From Paenibacillus sediminis (GTDB taxonomy: Bacteria; Bacillota; Bacilli; Paenibacillales; Paenibacillaceae): a stretch of 64,000 nt of DNA. Of the stretch, positions 28,774 through 37,486 are shown in pieces. The position numbers were made by a program, and so were the translations under genes. The stretch covers positions 372,001 through 436,000 of the forward strand of contig NZ_JAGGKP010000001.1 in NCBI RefSeq assembly GCF_017873765.1. Direction: 5' to 3'. The stretch's first letter is position 1. Each line of letters begins with the position of its first letter. The notes under the pieces were generated by a model, which ran no database searches, was not told the DNA's origin, and saw only the letters and a list, made by a program, of their open reading frames with translations.

Positions 28774-29328
28774 ATGGATGTTAAATGGCTCATTCGATCG
28801 CAAAGCATTGTAACACTCGCAGCAGGAATGATTTATCCGTACTATTTATTGTTCTTGAAAAACCTAGGTAACAGTTATTCCAAATATGGACTTGCCTTTG
28901 CCGTATTTACGATAAGTTCAGCCGCTGTATCGCAGTGGCTTGCTCCAAGATTAGATCGATACGCAGTGCAAATTCTGATCGGAAGCTCTCTCGGAATGAT
29001 GGCAGCCATGCTTGCCTTTCCATGGGTAATGTCTTATATGTGGGTACTCATCCTTCAGCTGCTCATGGGGACCTGCAATGCGATGCAGAAAATGAGCGAA
29101 CGGCTGCTCATAGCAGATCATACGGAACCTGGTGCCCGAGGTCCATTCATCGGTTCGTTTCATTTCTGGACTTCCGTTGCTTCGGGATTTGCAGTTATTG
29201 TTGGCGGATATTTAATTGATTGGTTAACAATCAATGCCTTGTTCTATACTAGTGCTTTGCTATATGGAATGAGTGCATGGGCCGGTTGGCGGTCAGCGAA
29301 ATTAAATAATAGCAGAACGTTAAGTTGA
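28774..29328 (+). CDS. Half-length MFS-like membrane protein
   Basis: 184 residues with about six membrane helices, i.e. one bundle of a normal twelve-helix MFS transporter. The loop PRLDRYAVQILIGSSLGMMAA resembles the motif A region after helix 2. It ends cleanly, with no downstream frame that continues the second half. It may work as a homodimer or be a degenerate transporter. It follows the FAD oxidase by nine bases and overlaps nothing; AGGGGAG lies about 12 bases before the ATG. Confidence 0.75.
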   Translation: MDVKWLIRSQSIVTLAAGMIYPYYLLFLKNLGNSYSKYGLAFAVFTISSAAVSQWLAPRLDRYAVQILIGSSLGMMAAMLAFPWVMSYMWVLILQLLMGTCNAMQKMSERLLIADHTEPGARGPFIGSFHFWTSVASGFAVIVGGYLIDWLTINALFYTSALLYGMSAWAGWRSAKLNNSRTLS

Positions 29329-29509
29329 TAGATCCTTCGGTTGTGTCATCGTAATAGAGGATTTAGAAGTATACAAAAAGGGACAGCCTAATACTGAAGT
29401 AGGCAAATCGTTAATTCTAGGATCGACGTACTCATTACAAAAGGCTTCAGTGCAAAGGATGAATGATGACGAAAGTGTTGATTTGATACGGAAAATGACA
29501 GTTTCATAA
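29324..29509 (+). pseudogene. Possible gene remnant (open frame without start codon)
   Basis: After the MFS stop, a second frame stays open for 61 codons (for example IEDLEVYKKGQPNTEVGKSL) and ends at TAA 29507-29509, just before a terminator. It has no ATG, GTG or TTG near its beginning. The first usable start comes only about 20 codons before the end. It could be the 3' end of a decayed gene or a chance open frame; the low-complexity-free composition mildly favours the former. Confidence 0.2.
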
Positions 29510-29527
29510 GGAGACTTGATACAGTAA

Positions 29528-29575
29528 AAAGAAGCAGATACTTCTCTATAAGGAGGTGTCTGCTTCTTTTTTACT
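29528..29575 (+). terminator. Terminator closing the oxidase/MFS unit
   Basis: AAAGAAGCAGATAC pairs with GTGTCTGCTTCTTT (one wobble), followed by six Ts. The rest of 29576-29842 holds only the operators and promoter listed next. Confidence 0.88.
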
Positions 29576-29610
29576 AAGTTCGATGCAGATCGCCCTATTT
29601 TTGATGGGAA

Positions 29611-29624
29611 TGTAAACGTTTCGA
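29611..29624. promoter_or_regulatory. Upstream LacI/CcpA-type operator copy
   Basis: TGTAAACGTTTCGA shares the eleven bases AAACGTTTCGA with the palindrome at 29748-29761, 137 bases away. It also matches the CcpA cre consensus at 13 of 14 positions. Confidence 0.5.
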
Positions 29625-29700
29625 TAGAAATTGAAGAAAAACGAAGAATGGCCTAAATAATTCGTTAAAAGAGTGTTGTTTTATTAAAAATTTAACCAAA

Positions 29701-29730
29701 TTGTTAATTGAAAGCGTTACCATGTATAGT
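29701..29730 (+). promoter_or_regulatory. Promoter of the LacI regulator with embedded cre site
   Basis: TTGTTA (29701-29706) and TATAGT (29725-29730), 18 bases apart, form a weak SigA promoter. Between them TGAAAGCGTTACCA (29708-29721) fits the catabolite-response consensus TGWAARCGYTWNCW at every position. CcpA bound there would block initiation, giving glucose repression of the regulator and perhaps of the whole locus. Confidence 0.65.
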
Positions 29731-29747
29731 GTATATTGTGATTAACA

Positions 29748-29761
29748 TCGAAACGTTTCGA
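29748..29761. promoter_or_regulatory. Palindromic operator TCGAAACGTTTCGA
   Basis: A perfect 14-base palindrome with a central CG, the shape of LacI/GalR-family operators. It lies 18 bases downstream of the predicted -10 and 82 bases before the regulator start, a typical place for autorepression. Confidence 0.7.
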
Positions 29762-29842
29762 ACAGGCATCCAGAGTTTAACCATACGAGCACGAAGCGGT
29801 GTGAGATCAGAACATGATTCTTGTATGAGAGAAGGAGTAATA

Positions 29843-30850
29843 TTGGTAACGATTCGAGATGTCGCCAATCGGGCAGGTGTAGCCATATCTACCGCGTCCT
29901 ATGCACTCAATAATGATCCCAGGGTAAGTGAAGAGACCCGCCGCAAAGTACTAAAAGTTGTAGAGGAGATGAACTACAGGCCGAACGCCATCGCACGCAG
30001 CTTGAAAAGGAAAAAGAGCGAAACGATTGGATTATTTTTAAACGATTTCGGAGGTCCGTTCTTTAGTTCCGTGATTCAAGGTGTAGAAGAGGTCGTTTCC
30101 TCTAATGGGTATAACTTGGTAGCGTGCAGTACATACGGGGGAAATCACAATACAACAACCAATCGATTTCTTCAAGAGAAGCAGCTCGATGCTGCCATTA
30201 TTCTTGGCCCTAATATTCCGGATGAGTTAATCGTTCAGGTGGCAAGCAAAGATTTTCCGGTTGTGGTGATGGATCGGGAGCTGAAGGCCGAACATGTGCA
30301 CAGTGTTCTTGTTGATAACGAGCAAGGCGCTTATACTGCCACTCGTCATCTGATAAACCTTGGTCACCGGAAAATTGCTTATCTGAGCGGTCCTGTGAAT
30401 TCTTACAACAACCAGAAACGGCTTGTAGGCTTTAAAAGAGCGCTTGAAGAGGCTGACATCGCGTTTCAGTCTGCAATAAATGTTCAAGGTCATTTTACTG
30501 AACATGGCGGTTATCAGGTGATGAAATCACTGCTGATGAGCAAGAACGTACCTGACGCAATATTTTCTGCCAACGATGAGATGGCTATCGGTGCCATACA
30601 GGCATTAACGGAAGCTGGCATTCGCGTGCCGCAGGATGTGGCCATCGTTGGATTTGACGATATACGGCTGTCCTCTTACATTAGGCCGGCTTTATCCACA
30701 ATTGGACACCCCAAGCAAGAATGGGGAACCGTCGCGACACATGTCGTGTTTCAGACTCTTCAAGATCCCAGTGAACAGTCACGGTCGATCATGCTCGATA
30801 CGGAACTCATCATTCGGGATTCATGCGGCGCTGCGCTGCAAAGCACTTGA
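29843..30850 (+). CDS. LacI-family transcriptional regulator of the glycan locus
   Basis: 335 residues from TTG 29843, chosen because AAGGAG lies six bases upstream and the protein then begins right at the helix-turn-helix (VTIRDVANRAGVAISTASYA). Frames further upstream add unrelated residues. The hinge segment NYRPNAIARSLKRKKSE and a periplasmic-binding-protein-like ligand domain (VDNEQGAYTATRHLINLGHR, IVGFDDIRLSSYIRPALST) follow. It is the first gene before the sugar-binding lipoprotein, in the same direction, so it should sense an imported sugar or oligosaccharide. Two palindromic operators lie upstream. The inducer is unknown. Confidence 0.9.
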   Translation: MVTIRDVANRAGVAISTASYALNNDPRVSEETRRKVLKVVEEMNYRPNAIARSLKRKKSETIGLFLNDFGGPFFSSVIQGVEEVVSSNGYNLVACSTYGGNHNTTTNRFLQEKQLDAAIILGPNIPDELIVQVASKDFPVVVMDRELKAEHVHSVLVDNEQGAYTATRHLINLGHRKIAYLSGPVNSYNNQKRLVGFKRALEEADIAFQSAINVQGHFTEHGGYQVMKSLLMSKNVPDAIFSANDEMAIGAIQALTEAGIRVPQDVAIVGFDDIRLSSYIRPALSTIGHPKQEWGTVATHVVFQTLQDPSEQSRSIMLDTELIIRDSCGAALQST

Positions 30851-31012
30851 TTCTTTGTTGGAAGCGGTTACGACCGTTGCCATATTGATTACGCTACATA
30901 AGGAGGGGTCGACCTTACATTCACAGTTTCCTAGTTTGGTGAGCAAAAAAGTAAGAATGATCAGGCAGTTATTTTTCGAACTTCAATTTTAGAAGCAGGG
31001 GGAAAGTTGACC

Positions 31013-32431
31013 ATGAAAAAAACATTTGCACTGACCTTGGCAGTCGTAATGCTCATGGCGCTGCTCGCAGGATGCGGCGGCTCTAAAAACAGCTCTCAAA
31101 GTGAAAACGGAAACACGCAATCTGCGCAAAATCAAACGGATGGGGCAAAGAGCGGGGACAATGGCACAGCGAGCACAGGCACGGATACTTCATCGAATGA
31201 AGTCGTGACACTGAAGTTCGGCACGTGGAACAACCCCGAGATAGAGCAGAAGAAAATAGATGCATTTGAGAAAACTCATCCAAATATCAAAATTGAGATC
31301 GACAAATCCATAACTTGGCCGTGGGATGAGAAGCTGGGTGCTGCTGCGGCCGCTGGCAAATTGCCTGACGTATTTTTTGTATTTAATGCTCCAAACGATG
31401 TAGCAAGCGGATGGCTTGCAGATTTAACTCCGATGTTAAAAGAGGATCCAGATTACAACGAGAAAAATATCTTCGGGAATTTGAGCGCGACAGGTCAATA
31501 TAACGGCAAGCAATATGTTTTGCCGCATCAGCTTTTTACCACAGGCGTTCTAATCAATGTTGATTTGTTCAACAAAGAGAATATTCCGTTGCCTAAGCCA
31601 AACTGGACAGTGGACGATTTCGAGAAAATTGCGAAGAAATTAACGAAGCCTAGTGAGAACCAATTTGGTGTTGAAAACATTCTCGGAGCTCGTGAAAGTT
31701 TCGTACCGCAATTTGATCCTAGCCTTGGCTGGCTGACATATGACGGCAAACAGTTTAATTTCGACAAGCCGGCATTCTCTGATGCGATTCATTGGATCAA
31801 CAACGTTGTCTACAATGACAAATCCGCCGTCGACTTCTATGACCGCAAAGAGCAAGATAAATGGTACGGCAAAGACAAGAGCGGTTTCGTGATGGGTAAA
31901 GTCGGTATGAAAATCGATGCCAACTGGGCATTCGCTGATCTATCCAAGAACGCGAAGTTCAAATGGGATTTCCTTCCGATTCCAGGTAAAGCAGGACAAC
32001 GTGTTCCAATGGTTACTGACTATATCGGTATGGCAGCAAGCACCAAACATCCTAAAGAAGCGTTTGAATTCATTAAATGGTTGACTTATTCCAAAGAAGG
32101 CTGGCTCGAGCGAATTAACAATATTGAGAAACCGATCTCTACGATGCCGCTTATCAATGACCGTGAAGTATGGGATGCATACTTGAAAAATACATTCACT
32201 GCACCGGGCCTCAAGGATGTTATCGCAGGAATTCCTAATGGCTTCGTCGATGGTTATAAATGGTTACCAGGTGACGCAGAAATTATTGACAAAGTTCTAA
32301 ATCCGTACGACACGAAGAAAGATCTCGTAACACTTAAAGTGAAACCTGAAGATGTGGCCAAAGATATTCAGAACAAGGCTATGGACATTTTTAACAAAGA
32401 CAAAGCTCAAATCGATGCGGCAACGAAGTAA
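31013..32431 (+). CDS. Sugar ABC transporter solute-binding lipoprotein
   Basis: 472 residues. The signal peptide ends with the lipobox MALLAGC, then a Ser/Asn/Gly linker of about 40 residues leads to a family 1 binding domain (VVTLKFGTWNNPEIEQKKIDAF, DVFFVFNAPNDVASGW, GKVGMKIDANWAF). GGGGG lies about ten bases before ATG 31013; an in-frame TTG at 31007 is less likely. It is the high-abundance receptor for one of the two permease pairs at 35611-37473 or 41921-43790. A stable stem-loop follows its stop codon. Confidence 0.9.
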   Translation: MKKTFALTLAVVMLMALLAGCGGSKNSSQSENGNTQSAQNQTDGAKSGDNGTASTGTDTSSNEVVTLKFGTWNNPEIEQKKIDAFEKTHPNIKIEIDKSITWPWDEKLGAAAAAGKLPDVFFVFNAPNDVASGWLADLTPMLKEDPDYNEKNIFGNLSATGQYNGKQYVLPHQLFTTGVLINVDLFNKENIPLPKPNWTVDDFEKIAKKLTKPSENQFGVENILGARESFVPQFDPSLGWLTYDGKQFNFDKPAFSDAIHWINNVVYNDKSAVDFYDRKEQDKWYGKDKSGFVMGKVGMKIDANWAFADLSKNAKFKWDFLPIPGKAGQRVPMVTDYIGMAASTKHPKEAFEFIKWLTYSKEGWLERINNIEKPISTMPLINDREVWDAYLKNTFTAPGLKDVIAGIPNGFVDGYKWLPGDAEIIDKVLNPYDTKKDLVTLKVKPEDVAKDIQNKAMDIFNKDKAQIDAATK

Positions 32432-32443
32432 CGATTTTGGATG

Positions 32444-32468
32444 TCCCTCTCCCAGCAAGGGGGAGGGA
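32444..32468 (+). other. Intercistronic stem-loop after the binding-protein gene
   Basis: TCCCTCTCCC pairs with GGGGGAGGGA (one wobble) around AGCAA. No U-run follows, so it looks like a 3' stability or processing hairpin that lets the binding-protein mRNA outlast the rest of the operon, as known for malE and similar genes; partial termination is also possible. Confidence 0.6.
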
Positions 32469-32522
32469 ACATTCTTTAAGAGAAGGTTATGCTTGGGGGA
32501 TTTTTAGATCGGGAGTGAGGAC

Positions 32523-35500
32523 ATGAGGAGAAAGATACTAGCTTTCGTCATGATCGGCATCCTGCTGCTTTGTACCGTGGACAACACGACCGGGTATCAG
32601 ATTGACAGAGCAGAGGCAGCTGCAGGTAGCGTGGCTTCGCCTTCGAGCAACGACGATGTACTCGACGCATTGTTTGGCAGCAGTCAAACCAGTAAGGACG
32701 ACCCTAAAGACAAGCCCGCCCAAGAGAGCGGCAAAAAAGACAACGAGAATACAAATGTGGGCCAAGTGCTGGAAGACGATTATTTCAATGTTTTGGCACA
32801 GTGGCACAAAGAGGGCATTACAGCTGCAAGCGGCATAGAGCAGACAATAACACCTTCACAATTTCAAACATCGAGCGGTCCTGCTCCGCTGCTATCTGCA
32901 CAGAGCAGTAATGGTTATGGCGGGTCGGTGTTCCGCTGGGAGAAAGACACGAAGGAAATTTATTTTCCCGTAACCGTTCCGAAAAGCGGATTGTACAACC
33001 TTCGTATCGACTATTATCCGCTGAGCGACAAAATTATGTCCGTAGAGCGGGGCGTTAAGATTAATGGAAAATATCCATATTTTCAGGCTCATCAGTTTGA
33101 ACTCTATAAATATTGGAGAGATGAATCTTATCCATTTCATAAAGATGCGCTGGATAATGATGTGCTGCCTGATCAGATTTTAATTCCGGGTTGGCAGCAG
33201 CAGTACGTAGAAGACCCGGCCTCGGCAGACGATCGGCCGCTTTTGTTTTACCTGAAGAAAGGCAGCAATACGATTTCGCTCCCTTATATCAGCGAACCAG
33301 TTCTGCTTGGCAACATTACGGTAACCAGTCCAGAAGTAGTTCCAACGTATAACGAATATATAAAGAGCGTTGATAGTGCAATGGCGCCAGCTCACCTTAC
33401 AACCGTGGAAGCGGAACAGGCCTTTAGTAAAAATGAGCCGTTTATCCGCGTTCAAGGGGACAGCAGTCCTTCGTCAGTACCGTTTAACAGCGGCAAAGTA
33501 CTGCTTAATTCTATCGGCGGTGATTCCTGGCAGACTAGCGGCCAGAGCGTCACGTGGCGATTCGAGGTGCCAAGCGACGGCAACTATCAGCTCGCGCTTA
33601 AATTTAAACAAAACACGAACACAAGCGGAACGGGAACCGACATGCCGGTTTACCGAACGCTGCGCATAGACGGCAACATTCCATTCGAAGAAATGCGCCG
33701 GGTGGTCTTTCCTTACACGAATGATTGGACCAATAAAGTCATTGCTGATGACAATAATCATCCTTATCTGATTCATCTTACGAAAGGTGAACATACGCTG
33801 ACCCTTACCGCGAACGCTTCGCCTTATCAAGAGTCGATTCAGAAGATAAAGGAAGTGATGAATGGGATCAATGACTTATCCATCCAAGTGAAGATGGCGA
33901 CCGGCAACACTCAAGACACCAATCGTGACTGGGATTTGACAGATCAAATTCCAGACGTAGCAGCTCAGCTTAATAAGTATGCGGATGAGCTGAGCGCTGA
34001 GTTTAAGGTGCTCGCGAAAGGGATCGGGCGAACTCCGAACGCAGCCAAAAACATGATTATATCCGCCGACAGGCTGCGTAATCTCGCGAAGGATCCGAAT
34101 TCACTGCCTTACAAGTACAGCCAATTATCCGAAGGGTCTGGTTCTGTTATACAGATGCTTGGGGATTCACTTAGCAAGCTGCCTAATCAGCCGCTGACGC
34201 TGGACCGCATCTATATTTATTCTGATACGAAGCTGCCTTCTCCGAAAGCGAGCTGGTTCACTGAGCTCAAGGCGAATATCGAGGCATTCTTCGAAACTTT
34301 TACGAAGGATTATTCGAAAATGGACGGCGGCAGCGACAGTGATGCCCTGCAAATCTGGGTGAACAGACCTCGGCAATATGTCATGATGATGCAGCAACTG
34401 GCGAATGAGGATTTTACCAAGAAGACGGGCATTAAGGTGTCGTTCTCTCTAATGCCTGACGAAACGAAGCTCATTCTTGCGAACGCGGCAGGCAACTCCC
34501 CGGATGTTGCACTGTCGATCAACAACACTACGCCGTTTAACCTCGCGGTAAGGGGGACACTAACCGACCTTACTAAGTTTCCAGATTACGATGAGGTTGT
34601 AAAACGGTTCTCCCCAGGAGCGATGCTTCCGTTCCAATTCGATGGAAGTACATACGCCCTGCCGGAGACGCAGAACTTCTGGGTCATGTTCTATCGGAAA
34701 GATATTTTGGATGCCCTCCATATTCCAGTCCCAGATACAATGGATGACGTTCGCCAGATTCTGCCTGACCTGCAGCGATATGGACTGAACTTCTACAATC
34801 CACTGGCGCAGACGGGGGGATATAAGCAATTCTGGCTCACTGTGCCGCTTATTTACCAAAATGGTGGAGACTTGTTCACGAAAGACGGGTCCGGCACAGC
34901 GATTGACTCGGAGAATGCTCTTAAAGGCATTAAGCAGATGACGGATTTGTTCACTGTGTACAACATGCCGCTTAACGTTCCGAGCTTCTTTAACCATTTC
35001 CGTGACGGCAGCTTGCCGATTGGTATTGCTGACTTCAGCACCTATGTTCAGCTGACTTCCGCCGCACCAGAAATTAACGGATTGTGGGGTATTGCACCAA
35101 TGCCGGGCATTAAAGGTGAGGATGGGACGGTACATCGCTGGGCACCGGGAACTGGGCAATCGACGGTTATTTTTAAAAGCAGCAAGCGGCAAAACGACGA
35201 TTGGGAATTTCTGAAGTGGTGGACGTCTGCTGAAACACAATCCAAATTCGGCAACCGGATGCAGACGATCTATGGCCCTACCTACAAATGGAACACGGCT
35301 AATCTGGAAGCATTTGGCGAACTGCCATGGCCCGCTCAGGACATTGAAGTCATCAAGAAGCAGTGGGTGTGGCTGAAGGACATTCCGCATATTCCAGGCG
35401 ACTACATGCTGGAGCGGGGGATCAGCGATGCATGGAACAAGATCGTATTTGACGGCGTCAACCCGCGGCGCGCAATTGAGGATGCGACCATTCAGACGAA

Positions 35501-35654
35501 TCGGGAAATCGCTAAGAAATTGGAAGAGTTCGGCTACGAGAAGGACGGCAAGCTTATCAAACCTCTGAAGGTGCCGCAGCTTCCGGAAGCGAAAAAGGCA
35601 GGTGACACAGATGAAACAAGCAGCGGAGCTTCAGCGGAGCAGACTGCTCCATGA
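32523..35654 (+). CDS. Giant solute-binding protein with N-terminal carbohydrate-binding-like domains
   Basis: 1043 residues. A signal peptide with a likely cleavage after AEAAA has no good lipobox. A charged linker (about 45-85) follows. Two beta-rich modules (about 100-270 and 290-435) are built alike: a [14 protein letters not shown] or [15 protein letters not shown] strand, then [14 protein letters not shown] or [14 protein letters not shown], and end in KKGSNTISL or TKGEHTLTL. This is the pattern of CBM6/35-type jelly rolls. A helical spacer (440-600) leads to a full family 1 solute-binding domain ([20 protein letters not shown] onward). Such fusions could hold polysaccharide at the wall next to the importer. 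Its end overlaps the permease gene by 44 bases. Confidence 0.82.
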   Translation: MRRKILAFVMIGILLLCTVDNTTGYQIDRAEAAAGSVASPSSNDDVLDALFGSSQTSKDDPKDKPAQESGKKDNENTNVGQVLEDDYFNVLAQWHKEGITAASGIEQTITPSQFQTSSGPAPLLSAQSSNGYGGSVFRWEKDTKEIYFPVTVPKSGLYNLRIDYYPLSDKIMSVERGVKINGKYPYFQAHQFELYKYWRDESYPFHKDALDNDVLPDQILIPGWQQQYVEDPASADDRPLLFYLKKGSNTISLPYISEPVLLGNITVTSPEVVPTYNEYIKSVDSAMAPAHLTTVEAEQAFSKNEPFIRVQGDSSPSSVPFNSGKVLLNSIGGDSWQTSGQSVTWRFEVPSDGNYQLALKFKQNTNTSGTGTDMPVYRTLRIDGNIPFEEMRRVVFPYTNDWTNKVIADDNNHPYLIHLTKGEHTLTLTANASPYQESIQKIKEVMNGINDLSIQVKMATGNTQDTNRDWDLTDQIPDVAAQLNKYADELSAEFKVLAKGIGRTPNAAKNMIISADRLRNLAKDPNSLPYKYSQLSEGSGSVIQMLGDSLSKLPNQPLTLDRIYIYSDTKLPSPKASWFTELKANIEAFFETFTKDYSKMDGGSDSDALQIWVNRPRQYVMMMQQLANEDFTKKTGIKVSFSLMPDETKLILANAAGNSPDVALSINNTTPFNLAVRGTLTDLTKFPDYDEVVKRFSPGAMLPFQFDGSTYALPETQNFWVMFYRKDILDALHIPVPDTMDDVRQILPDLQRYGLNFYNPLAQTGGYKQFWLTVPLIYQNGGDLFTKDGSGTAIDSENALKGIKQMTDLFTVYNMPLNVPSFFNHFRDGSLPIGIADFSTYVQLTSAAPEINGLWGIAPMPGIKGEDGTVHRWAPGTGQSTVIFKSSKRQNDDWEFLKWWTSAETQSKFGNRMQTIYGPTYKWNTANLEAFGELPWPAQDIEVIKKQWVWLKDIPHIPGDYMLERGISDAWNKIVFDGVNPRRAIEDATIQTNREIAKKLEEFGYEKDGKLIKPLKVPQLPEAKKAGDTDETSSGASAEQTAP

Positions 35655-36582
35655 GGAGCAGATCAGCACCCAGAAGGTAAAGTGGTATAAGAAGCGGTCA
35701 GTACGCAATGAGCTGGCTGCGTATTTGTTCCTTAGTCCTTATCTGATCTTATTTACGTTATTTATTATCATCCCAGTGCTCGCGGCGATCGGTCTGTCGT
35801 TCACGTACTTCAACACAGTACAGGCACCGAAATTCATTGGGCTGCAGAACTATGTCAACCTGTTAACTCAAGATAATGAGTTCATGATGTACGTACTGCC
35901 GAACACGATCAAATTCGCTCTCATTGTAGGGCCAGGAGGATATATATTATCGTTCTTTCTCGCTTGGCTGCTTGCGCAAATTCCGCGCCGGTCAAGAACA
36001 TTGCTAACGCTTGCGATCTACTCCCCGTCCCTGACGGCAGCGGTCGCGATGGCGGTCGTCTGGCTGATCGTATTCAGCGGGGACAGTACAGGATATTTGA
36101 ATGCTTTTCTAATCAAATGGGGATTCATTAACGAACCGATTCAGTGGACACAATCACCACATTATCTGATGCCTATTATGATTATGGTTACGCTTTGGAA
36201 CAGCATGGGTGTTGGCTTTCTAGCGATGCTTGCGGGCATTTTGAACGTCAACCCTGAAATGTATGAGGCTGGTTATATTGACGGCATCAGAAACCGGCTG
36301 CAGGAAGTATGGTATATTACGATTCCTTCCATGAAGCCGCAAATGCTGTTCGGAGCGGTTATGGCGACCGTAGGCACATTCCAAGCAGGCGATATCGGTG
36401 TGCAGCTTTCCGGTGCGAACCCGACGCCCCAATATGCTGGGCAGCTGATCATTAACCACATTGCAGACTACGGTTTTATACGGTATGACATGGGCTATGC
36501 ATCAGCTGTATCCGTTGTTCTGTTAATCATTATTTATGGCTTCTCGAAGCTGGCATGGCGACTGTTTGGTGAAAAAGACTAA
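35611..36582 (+). CDS. Sugar ABC transporter permease (MalF/UgpA type), pair 1
   Basis: 323 residues with six membrane helices after a basic N-terminus. The EAA loop that contacts the ATPase reads [23 protein letters not shown] near residue 220. AGG ends eight bases before ATG 35611; an in-frame GTG at 35602 is possible. The gene starts inside the last 44 bases of the giant binding-protein gene, in another frame. The stretch [15 protein letters not shown] is characteristic of the MalF/LacF side of CUT1 importers. No ATPase gene is in the locus, so a shared MsmK/UgpC-like ATPase elsewhere is assumed. Confidence 0.9.
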   Translation: MKQAAELQRSRLLHEEQISTQKVKWYKKRSVRNELAAYLFLSPYLILFTLFIIIPVLAAIGLSFTYFNTVQAPKFIGLQNYVNLLTQDNEFMMYVLPNTIKFALIVGPGGYILSFFLAWLLAQIPRRSRTLLTLAIYSPSLTAAVAMAVVWLIVFSGDSTGYLNAFLIKWGFINEPIQWTQSPHYLMPIMIMVTLWNSMGVGFLAMLAGILNVNPEMYEAGYIDGIRNRLQEVWYITIPSMKPQMLFGAVMATVGTFQAGDIGVQLSGANPTPQYAGQLIINHIADYGFIRYDMGYASAVSVVLLIIIYGFSKLAWRLFGEKD

Positions 36583-36597
36583 GAAAAGGTGATCGCA

Positions 36598-37473
36598 ATG
36601 GCTTCCTTTCACGGCAATAAAATCAACCCGAGCCGTTTCGGTCTCGGACAACTGAAATTTTACGCATTTCTTATTCCGCTCGGCCTCTTTATGATTCTGC
36701 CGATCGTGTTTATTTTCTCGCAGTCGCTGAAGCCGCTAAATGAGTTGTTTCTGTATCCGCCAACGTTTTTCGTGCATAAACCGACGTTCGAGAACATCTC
36801 AAGACTGTTAAGCGTATCTGATATTACAGCGATTCCGGCGACTAAATATTTGTTCAATAGTTTGATCGTGACGGTGATCGTCGTCATATTGTCGCTCATC
36901 ATCAGCGCGATGACGGGTTACGCGTTATCCAAGAAGAAATTTAAGCTGCGGAAGGTGATTTTCGAAGTTAATACAATTGCGCTGATGTTCGTGCCTGCTG
37001 CTGTGACGATTCCTAGGTATCTCGTGGTGGAGCGTCTGGGACTTATTAACAACTATCTCGGGCACATCCTTCCGTTACTCGCATTACCGGTTGGCGTCTT
37101 CCTCATTAAACAGTTTGTCGACCAAATTCCGAATGAGCTGATTGAGGCGGCGGAGATGGACGGTGCTCATGACCTTATCGTCTTTTGGCGGATCGTGCTT
37201 CCGATCATCAAGCCGGCAATGTCGACGGTTGCGATTTTGGCGTTTCAAATGGCTTGGAACAATACGGAAACTTCAATTCTATATATGAGTCATGAAACGC
37301 TGAAGACGTTCGCCTTCTATATGACTACACTCACCACAACGATTGGCAACAACGTGGCAGGCCAAGGGTTGGCTGCGGCCGGGGCGATGCTGATGTTTGT
37401 ACCGAATCTGATCATTTTTATCATCATGCAGAGCCGAGTCATGGATACGATGGCGCACTCGGGCATTAAGTAA
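36598..37473 (+). CDS. Sugar ABC transporter permease (MalG/UgpE type), pair 1
   Basis: 291 residues and six membrane helices. The EAA loop is ELIEAAEMDGAHDLIVFWRIVLP. AAGGTG lies seven bases before ATG 36598, 15 bases after the previous stop. It forms the second half of a heterodimeric CUT1 permease with the preceding gene. The early helices read LIPLGLFMILPIVFIFSQSLKP. The next gene is not an ATPase but an NHL-repeat membrane protein, unusual for a transporter operon. Confidence 0.9.
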   Translation: MASFHGNKINPSRFGLGQLKFYAFLIPLGLFMILPIVFIFSQSLKPLNELFLYPPTFFVHKPTFENISRLLSVSDITAIPATKYLFNSLIVTVIVVILSLIISAMTGYALSKKKFKLRKVIFEVNTIALMFVPAAVTIPRYLVVERLGLINNYLGHILPLLALPVGVFLIKQFVDQIPNELIEAAEMDGAHDLIVFWRIVLPIIKPAMSTVAILAFQMAWNNTETSILYMSHETLKTFAFYMTTLTTTIGNNVAGQGLAAAGAMLMFVPNLIIFIIMQSRVMDTMAHSGIK

Positions 37474-37486
37474 AGGAGGGAGAACG

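Noticed and set aside
30851..31012. Second cre or operator before the sugar-binding lipoprotein
   Set aside because: TGGAAGCGGTTACG at 30859 fits the cre consensus at only about 11 of 14 positions, and no copy of AAACGTTTCGA is present.
34560..35390. 276-codon open frame on the minus strand
   Set aside because: It lies wholly opposite the binding domain of the giant solute-binding protein, has no ribosome site and its composition is typical of an antisense shadow.
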